From the NCBI GenBank assembly GCA_025349905.2, contig MU624577.1:1-49133 (forward strand): a stretch of DNA of 49,133 nucleotides, read 5' to 3'. Positions 43,215 through 49,133 of the stretch are shown here, one piece after another (the stretch's first letter is position 1; each line of letters starts with the position of its first letter). A program made the translations under genes and the position numbers. Source of the stretch: Blastocladiella britannica. Lineage: Eukaryota; Blastocladiomycota; Blastocladiomycetes; Blastocladiales; Blastocladiaceae. The notes beneath the pieces are model-generated. The model did no database searches and had not been told where the DNA came from. It worked only from the letters and a program-made list of their open reading frames with translations.

Positions 43215-46200
43215 ATGGCAGACCCGCGCAAATTCCTCGCCGAGCTCGAGGCCGAGGGCGCGGAACTCGACCCCATGGCACATGCGCTGACCGAGGGCAC
43301 GTCGCGCAAAATTGCCGATCGCGAATCCGCGTACCACGCCCGCCGCCACGAGCGCACGCTCTCTCCCGACCGCAAGGACGCCGTTGGCGCGGCAGTCGCC
43401 GGTGGAAAACAATCATCGTCTGGTTCGTCCGCGTCGTATGCCGACGTGATGCGCCAGGCCGAACTGGAAAAGGAAGAGTACCGCGTGCGCATGGAGATCG
43501 AGCGACAAGCACGCGATGCATCCGCGAACAATGACGGTCATGATGATGGCGAGACCCCAATGGATGGCGGCTCACTGGCTGCACCGACTGCAGCACAACC
43601 GTCGCCGCGCCGTCGCCGATGGGACCAGACCCCCGTCGCCGTCTCCGAGTGGGACAAGGACGACTCGACGGTGACTGCCTCAGCTGCCGTTGGCGCCTCG
43701 CGCTGGGACGAAACGCCCAAGGCCGGAGTCGAGTCCACGCCGGCCCGCAAACGGTCGCGGTGGGACGAGACACCCGTGGCCGCACCCCGGTCGCGATGGG
43801 ACGAGACTCCGCGCGTAATGGATGGCGGTGCTGAAGCGACGCCAGCACGCAAGCGGTCGCGCTGGGACGAGACGCCAGTTGGCCCAAGCGGCGGCGGTGC
43901 CGTAGCGGCCACGCCAACTATGGGCGGTGTCCCCATGACCCCAGTCGCATTGGCGCCTGACGCTGTCACGGCGATGGACATGCGCAACCAGTGGATGACG
44001 GACGACGAACTGAATTCCGTGCTCCCGCCGACGGGGTTCAAGATCCTGGACCCGCCCGCGACCTACCAGCCCATCCGCACGCCGTCGCGCAAGATCACGG
44101 CTACGCCCACCCCACAGGCGGCCGGATTCATGATGGCCAACGAGGGCACCGCACCGCGTATGGTGGACATGCCCGTCAACTCGCCCGCACTCGTCGATCT
44201 CCCGCAACTCAAGCAGGAGGACCTCCAGTTCTTTTCCAAGCTGCTGGACGACCGCGAGGAGACCACCATGTCGATCGACGAGCTCAAGGAGCGCAAGGTG
44301 ATGCGGCTGCTCATCAAAATCAAGAACGGCACCCCGCCCGTGCGCAAGGTGGCGATGCGCCAGATTACGGAAAAGGCGCACGATCTCGGCGCCGGCCCAC
44401 TCTTCAACCAGATTCTGCCATTGCTCATGTCCCCCGCACTCGAGGACCAGGAGCGCCACCTGCTCGTCAAGGTGATTGATCGCGTGCTGTACAAGCTCGA
44501 CGACCTGGTGCGGCCGTACGTGCATAAGATTCTGGTGGTGATTGAGCCCATGCTGATTGACGAGGACTACTATGCGCGCATCGAAGGCCGCGAAATCATC
44601 TCCAACCTCGCCAAGGCGGCAGGACTCGCGACCATGATTGCCACCATGCGGCCCGACATTGACCACGAGAACGAGTACGTGCGCAACACCACTGCGCGCG
44701 CGTTTGCGGTGGTCGGGTCAGCGCTCGGCATCCCTGCGCTGCTGCCGTTCCTCAAGGCCGTCTGCCGCTCGAAAAAGTCGTGGCAAGCGCGGCACACGGG
44801 CATCAAGATCATCCAGCAGCTGGCCATGCTCATGGGCTGCGCGGTACTGCCGCATCTCAAGAACCTGGTCACGGCGCTCGCGGGCGGCCTAGAGGACGAG
44901 CAGGCCAAAGTGCGCACCATCACTGCGCTCGCGATCGCTGCGCTGGCAGAGGCGGCCCACCCGTACGGTATCGAGTCGTTTGACGACATTATTATCCCCC
45001 TATGGACCGACGTGCGCAAGCACCGCGGCAAGGCGCTCGCGGCGTTCCTCAAGGCGATTGGGTCGCTGATTCCGCTCATGGACATTGAGGCTGCCGCATA
45101 CTACACCGAGGAGGTGATGGTCATTGTGATCCGCGAGTTTGCGTCCCCCGACGAGGAAATGCGCAAGATTATCCTGCGCGTCGTCAAGCAGTGCGTCGGC
45201 ACCGACGGGATCGAGCCCGCGTACGTGCGTGAGCACGTCCTGGAGGAGTTTTTCCGCCACTTTTGGGTGCGGCGGATGGCGCTGGACCGCCGCAATGCCA
45301 AGCCGCTCGTGGAGACGACGGTCGAGATGGCGAAAAAGGCCGGCGTGGGAGTGGTCGTGCAGCGGCTGGTCAGCAACCTCAAGGACGAGTCGGAGCCGTA
45401 CCGCAAGATGGTCATGGAGGCGCTCGACCAGATCATTGGGTCCATGGGCGTGGCCGACATTGAGCCGCAGCTGGAGAAGTTGCTGATTGACGGGATCGTG
45501 TTTGCATTCCAGGAGCAAACGACCGAGGACGCGGTGATGCTGAACGGGTTCGGGACCATTGTCAATGCGCTCGGATCGCGGGTGCGGCCGTACCTGGAGA
45601 CCATTGTGTCGACGATTCTGTGGCGCCTCAACAACCGATCGGCTAAAGTGCGCCAGCAGGCGGCCGATCTCGTGGCCCGGGTCGCTCTGGTGCTGCGCAC
45701 GTGCGGCGAGGACAAGCTGCTTGCGCACTTGGGCCAGGTGCTGTACGAGTACCTGGGTGAAGAGTTCCCAGAGGTCCTGGGCTCCATTCTCGGCGCGCTC
45801 AAGGCGATTGTGAATGTGATTGGCATGACGGACATGAACCCGCCCATTAAGGACCTGTTGCCCCGCCTCACGCCGATCTTGCGCAACCGGCACGAAAAGG
45901 TCCAAGAGAACGTGATTGACTTGGTCGGTCGCATTGCGGACCGCGGCGCCGAGTTTGTGTCGGCGCGCGAGTGGATGCGCATTTGCTTTGAGCTGTTGGA
46001 TCTGCTCAAGGCGCACAAGCGGGCGATTCGGCGCGCGGCGGTCAACACGTTCGGGTATATTGCCAAGGCGATCGGGCCACAGGACGTGCTATCGACGCTG
46101 CTCAGCAATCTCAAGGTGCAAGAGCGCCAGAACCGCGTGTGCACGACGGTGGCGATTGCGATCGTGGCCGAGACCTGCTCGCCATTCACGGTGCTCCCGG

Positions 46201-46721
46201 CGCTCATGGTCGAGTACCGCGTCCCCGAGCTCAATGTGCAGAACGGCGTGCTCAAGTCGCTCTCGTTTGTGTTTGAGTACATTGGCGAGATGGGCAAGGA
46301 CTACGTGTACGCGGTGACGCCGCTGCTGGAGGACGCGCTGATTGACCGCGACCTGGTGCACCGGCAGACCGCGTGCACCACCGTCAAGCACCTGGCGCTC
46401 GGCGTGGCGGGACTCGGGTGCGAGGACGCCATGGTGCATCTCCTCAACCACGTGTGGCCCAACATCTTTGAAACGTCGCCGCATGTGATCAACGCCGTCA
46501 CGGACGCGATCGAGGCGCTGCGGTTGGCGCTGGGGCCCGGGATCGTGCTCAACTATATGATCCAGGGGCTGTTCCACCCGGCGCGCCGCGTGCGCGAGGT
46601 GTACTGGAAGGTATACAATGCCATGTACATTGGCGCGCAGGATGCGATGGTGCCCTACTATCCCCGGGTGCACAGCGACGATCGCTTCAAGTGGGAGCGT
46701 GATGAGCTCGACTATTTCTAA
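43215..46721 (+). CDS. SF3B1: SF3B1, U2 snRNP splicing factor 3b subunit 1
   Basis: Single exon, 1168 aa. SF3B1 is the HEAT-repeat scaffold of the SF3b complex that grips the branch-site helix of U2 snRNP. The N-terminus has five RWD(E/Q)TP motifs, which bind U2AF-homology domains in other species. Then [19 protein letters not shown] marks the p14/SF3B6-binding and linker region. HEAT repeats run to the conserved end ([21 protein letters not shown] ... ELDYF). The lysine of [22 protein letters not shown] (about K565) corresponds to human K700. The pladienolide-site region [23 protein letters not shown] and [30 protein letters not shown] is intact. The start is ATG 43215 after an AATA context. 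The N-terminus is shorter than in human (1304 aa). Confidence 0.97.
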   Translation: MADPRKFLAELEAEGAELDPMAHALTEGTSRKIADRESAYHARRHERTLSPDRKDAVGAAVAGGKQSSSGSSASYADVMRQAELEKEEYRVRMEIERQARDASANNDGHDDGETPMDGGSLAAPTAAQPSPRRRRWDQTPVAVSEWDKDDSTVTASAAVGASRWDETPKAGVESTPARKRSRWDETPVAAPRSRWDETPRVMDGGAEATPARKRSRWDETPVGPSGGGAVAATPTMGGVPMTPVALAPDAVTAMDMRNQWMTDDELNSVLPPTGFKILDPPATYQPIRTPSRKITATPTPQAAGFMMANEGTAPRMVDMPVNSPALVDLPQLKQEDLQFFSKLLDDREETTMSIDELKERKVMRLLIKIKNGTPPVRKVAMRQITEKAHDLGAGPLFNQILPLLMSPALEDQERHLLVKVIDRVLYKLDDLVRPYVHKILVVIEPMLIDEDYYARIEGREIISNLAKAAGLATMIATMRPDIDHENEYVRNTTARAFAVVGSALGIPALLPFLKAVCRSKKSWQARHTGIKIIQQLAMLMGCAVLPHLKNLVTALAGGLEDEQAKVRTITALAIAALAEAAHPYGIESFDDIIIPLWTDVRKHRGKALAAFLKAIGSLIPLMDIEAAAYYTEEVMVIVIREFASPDEEMRKIILRVVKQCVGTDGIEPAYVREHVLEEFFRHFWVRRMALDRRNAKPLVETTVEMAKKAGVGVVVQRLVSNLKDESEPYRKMVMEALDQIIGSMGVADIEPQLEKLLIDGIVFAFQEQTTEDAVMLNGFGTIVNALGSRVRPYLETIVSTILWRLNNRSAKVRQQAADLVARVALVLRTCGEDKLLAHLGQVLYEYLGEEFPEVLGSILGALKAIVNVIGMTDMNPPIKDLLPRLTPILRNRHEKVQENVIDLVGRIADRGAEFVSAREWMRICFELLDLLKAHKRAIRRAAVNTFGYIAKAIGPQDVLSTLLSNLKVQERQNRVCTTVAIAIVAETCSPFTVLPALMVEYRVPELNVQNGVLKSLSFVFEYIGEMGKDYVYAVTPLLEDALIDRDLVHRQTACTTVKHLALGVAGLGCEDAMVHLLNHVWPNIFETSPHVINAVTDAIEALRLALGPGIVLNYMIQGLFHPARRVREVYWKVYNAMYIGAQDAMVPYYPRVHSDDRFKWERDELDYF

Positions 46722-46771
46722 GAAAATAATATTCTCTCATTTCTCAAAAAAAAATACATATTCCTTAAAAT

Positions 46772-47608
46772 ATGGTGCCGTCCTCCAGCCGCTCCAAATC
46801 ACCGTCCCTGGCAAAGAACCCATTGTCACTGGAGGCCCTGGCGATGGCGGGAGGATCAACCATACAGCCATCGGACGTGCTCGCGTGCGTACCGCGAGAC
46901 CGATCGCTTTCACATGGTGCCACAGCTAAAAGTAACTTGCATTATACATCAACAGGCACATGGCTCCAACAAAAGAGTTTCTGGTTCCATTCAACTTTCT
47001 CCCGCCACTGCAATTCCTGGAGTTTTGCATCAAGGACAAGGCATCAGGGCGGGTGTACTTTGAAACGAAGCGGCCGGGAACTGCCAGCGATTACATTCCC
47101 TTGGCACCGATCGAGCTGCCGCCTGGCATGGATCCGAACGATGCGCGTACTGTAGAGTATACTATGAGCCCGCAGTTTCTGGATTGTCGCGATGTGAGTA
47201 CCAGGTACTTTTCTTATATTTTTCAAGATCCATATTGTACATTAACAATGTACTTCACCGCAGCCTCATTTTCGCGGTTGGGCCGCTCCCGATCCAGTCG
47301 TTTCGCATGATTGAGCGCCACTATTTCGGCGACAATCTCTTCAAGAGCTACGACTTTTTGTTTGGGTTTTGCATTCCGAATTCGGTCAACACTTGGGAAA
47401 GGTACGCGTTATCATTTGTCAATTGATGGAGGATGCTGCTGCTGACAGGAGTTGAAATGGCAGTATCTATGAGGTGCCGCCGCTCTCACAGACAATGCGC
47501 GAGCAGCTCCTGCAAGCGGATCAGACGGCGCATGTGGACAGCTTTTACTTTGTCAACAATGTGCTTGTCATGCACCACAAGGCGTCTTTCCGATTTGTCG
47601 AAAATTGA
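46772..47608 (+). CDS. UNC119: UNC119, lipid-binding chaperone for myristoylated cargo
   Basis: Four exons: 46772-46884, 46956-47204, 47264-47401, 47464-47608; in phase, 214 aa. UNC119 has a PDE6D/RhoGDI-like immunoglobulin fold that shields N-myristoyl groups and delivers proteins to cilia, releasing them when ARL3-GTP binds. The diagnostic region is near-identical to animal UNC119: [42 protein letters not shown], and [16 protein letters not shown]. The N-terminus has QPSDVLAHM, matching the family's 'TPEDVL', then a beta strand [17 protein letters not shown]6D was rejected because the RMIERHYF and DSFYFV segments are UNC119-specific. The start codon lies 50 bp after the SF3B1 stop on the same strand. 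Confidence 0.93.
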
Positions 47609-47834
47609 ATGCAACATAATTTTTTTTCCTGGATCCATCGCACGCGTATGGAGTCATGACGCGTTAAAGAAAAGAAAATGAATAAATAGGGATCCCCTTC
47701 ACTTCCCTCCCCACCAAGTGCGATAGCAAGCTCTTTGCTAACGAAAATCAACCGTGCCAAGTCCACTTTTCCGGTACGTACCCAGCTCAGGTCCAATAAC
47801 GTTTTTTGAATTTCAAGAACTCACCTTTGGCATC

Positions 47835-49133
47835 ATGATTCCCTTCCGACCCACCGTCAATTTTGCCCGACTTCGTTGCGTCGTCCACTCTCGCTTGCCT
47901 TTTGCCGCACTCAGCGTCCCGACTCAGGGCCGTACTATCAATACAACCACAATGGCTGCCAACCACAAGCTTTGCATGATTCCCGGCCCCGTCGAGTTCC
48001 ACGACGATGTGCTCACGGCCATGAGCACTCCTGCCACGTCCCACGTCGACCCGGCCTTTATCAACCAGTTTGGCGAGTCGATCGAGATGCTGCGCACCAC
48101 CTTCTTTTCGCAGGTGCGCGCTCGCGTTATTTTCATAATTTTTCCGTTATATCCAACTCAAAATTTCATTAAAAATTCACAGAAGGGCCAGCCTTTCATC
48201 ATCTCGGGCTCGGGCACGCTCGGCTGGGACGTGGTGGCTGCCAATCTCGTCGAGCCCGGGGAGAATGCCCTGGTCATCAACACTGGCCTCTTTGGCGATC
48301 GCTTTGGCGAATGTCTCGAGACCTACGGCGCCAAGGTCACCCATGTGCACGCGGCGTCGATTGGCCTGTACGCTACTTGATTTTTTAACGTGTTGGATTG
48401 GATGTAACTCAAAAAAACACAGCGCGCCGACAATGGCCGCGGTCGCCTCCGCGCTCAAGGAGCGCTCGTACAAGGTCGTGACCATCACGCACGTCGACAC
48501 GTCCACGGGTGTGCTCAACGATATCCGCACCATCTCGCACCTGGTGCACGAGCTGTCGCCGTCGACGCTGGTGGTGGTGGACGCCGTGTGCTCGGCCGGC
48601 GGCGAGGAGATCAACATGGACCGCGACGGCATTGACGTGATGCTGACGGCGTCGCAAAAGGCACTCGGCACCCCGCCGGGCCTCGCGATCCTGGTGGTGT
48701 CGGAGAAGGCCATGCACGTGTTCCGCAATCGCAAGTCGCCGCCCACGTCGTACTTTGCGTCCATGGTCAAGTGGACGCCGATTATGCAGGCGTATGAGGC
48801 GCGCAAGCCCAGCTACTTTGCCACCCCGGCCGTGCAGCTCGTCATGGCGCTGCACACATCGCTCAAGCAGATTGTGGCCCGTCCGCTGGAGGAGCGCTTT
48901 GCGCAGCACGTTGCCATCTCGGACCACGTCAAGAAGACCATTACTGGCTGGGGTCTCAAGCTGGTCCCGCAGTCGCACGAGCTGGCGGCACACACGCTTA
49001 CCGCTGTGGCACGTTTTTTTTTCAAATTTTTTTTTTTTTGGAGTGCTCACACACGCGTTTTTCCAATAGTGCCGCTGCTCTTTACAAGGGCTTCACCCCG
49101 AAGGTGCTCCGCCTCGGTCCCGGCGGTGGTGTC
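47835..49133 (+). CDS. AGXT: Alanine-glyoxylate / serine-pyruvate aminotransferase, cut by the window end
   Basis: Exons 47835-48113, 48183-48367, 48423-about 49012, then a further exon to the window edge. A PLP-dependent class V aminotransferase: MIPGPVEFHDDVL, SGSGTLGWDVVAANLVEPGENALVINTGLFG, THVDTSTGVLND, VVDAVCSAGGEEI, and the PLP-lysine motif TASQKALGTPPGL. It converts glyoxylate to glycine using alanine or serine. The upstream ATG gives an Arg/Phe/Val-rich leader (MIPFRPTVNFARLRCVVHSR) that could be mitochondrial; an internal ATG at 47952 starts right before the conserved domain. The last visible splice (about 49010-49075) is ambiguous: the family-like continuation AALYKGFTPKVLRLGPGG needs phase 2, for which no GT donor is obvious. 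The C-terminus and any peroxisomal signal lie outside the window. Confidence 0.9.

Noticed and set aside
45000..46297. Long minus-strand open frames opposite SF3B1
   Set aside because: They are antisense shadows of a highly conserved plus-strand gene; composition is Ser/Arg/Thr- or His/Arg-rich without domains.
1..49133. Bacterial-style operons, CRISPR arrays, tRNA or rRNA genes, transposons
   Set aside because: None was recognised; gene structure is eukaryotic throughout. A tRNA or snRNA could still be missed by eye, and a covariance-model scan would settle it.

Overview
This is a nuclear window from a eukaryote, most likely a flagellated (zoosporic) early-diverging fungus. The genes are compact and GC-rich, and most are cut by short AT-rich introns of about 50-110 nt. 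Intergenic gaps are often under 300 bp. One gene carries an APSES/KilA-N-type DNA-binding domain, which is fungal, and several others encode flagellar (ciliary) proteins. A tryptophan-rich ankyrin-like protein and the overall gene style suggest Blastocladiomycota, but that is inference. I see no CRISPR array, operon, rRNA, tRNA or recognisable transposon. One assembly gap (Ns) lies at 29289-30211.

Layout. 137-5174 (-) is a seven-exon LIM + Rap-GAP protein. 5549-9223 (-) is an APSES-like regulator. 9495-12899 (-) is importin-4/Kap123. 13077-14066 (-) is an unrecognised coiled-coil protein. 14164-17781 (+) is VPS18. 17831-20232 (-) is PP2A methylesterase (PPME1) with a long disordered N-terminus, head-to-head with ATG12 (20564-20921, +). 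21355-24005 (+) is a flagellar coiled-coil protein resembling CFAP210, tail-to-tail with DRC5/TCTE1 (24135-25960, -). 26203-27517 (-) is 14-3-3, head-to-head with prefoldin 5 (27916-28546, +). After the gap come a 5'-nucleotidase family phosphoesterase (30539-32720, +), an ankyrin-like protein (32771-33886, -), acetyl-CoA synthetase (33981-36677, +), a tetraspanin (36898-37790, -), a PIERCE-like microtubule inner protein (37940-38234, +), SARAF (38316-39444, -), calaxin (39691-40789, +), an unrecognised helical protein (40818-42572, -), TMEM170 (42605-43068, +), intronless SF3B1 (43215-46721, +), UNC119 (46772-47608, +) and alanine-glyoxylate aminotransferase (47835 to the window end, +).

Five genes belong to flagellum structure, regulation or cargo delivery: CFAP210-like, DRC5, PIERCE-like, calaxin and UNC119. 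Two of them share short divergent promoter regions with membrane-protein genes (PIERCE/tetraspanin and calaxin/SARAF).

Exon models were built by hand from reading frame, splice dinucleotides and family conservation. Every junction was checked for codon phase except where stated. These models show that the 5' splice sites do not follow GTAAGT. They cluster around GTNCGT, with C at intron position +4 in about 46 of 65 introns. This is the most surprising genome-level signal in the window. The LIM + Rap-GAP architecture and the calaxin/SARAF pairing are the most interesting gene-level observations.
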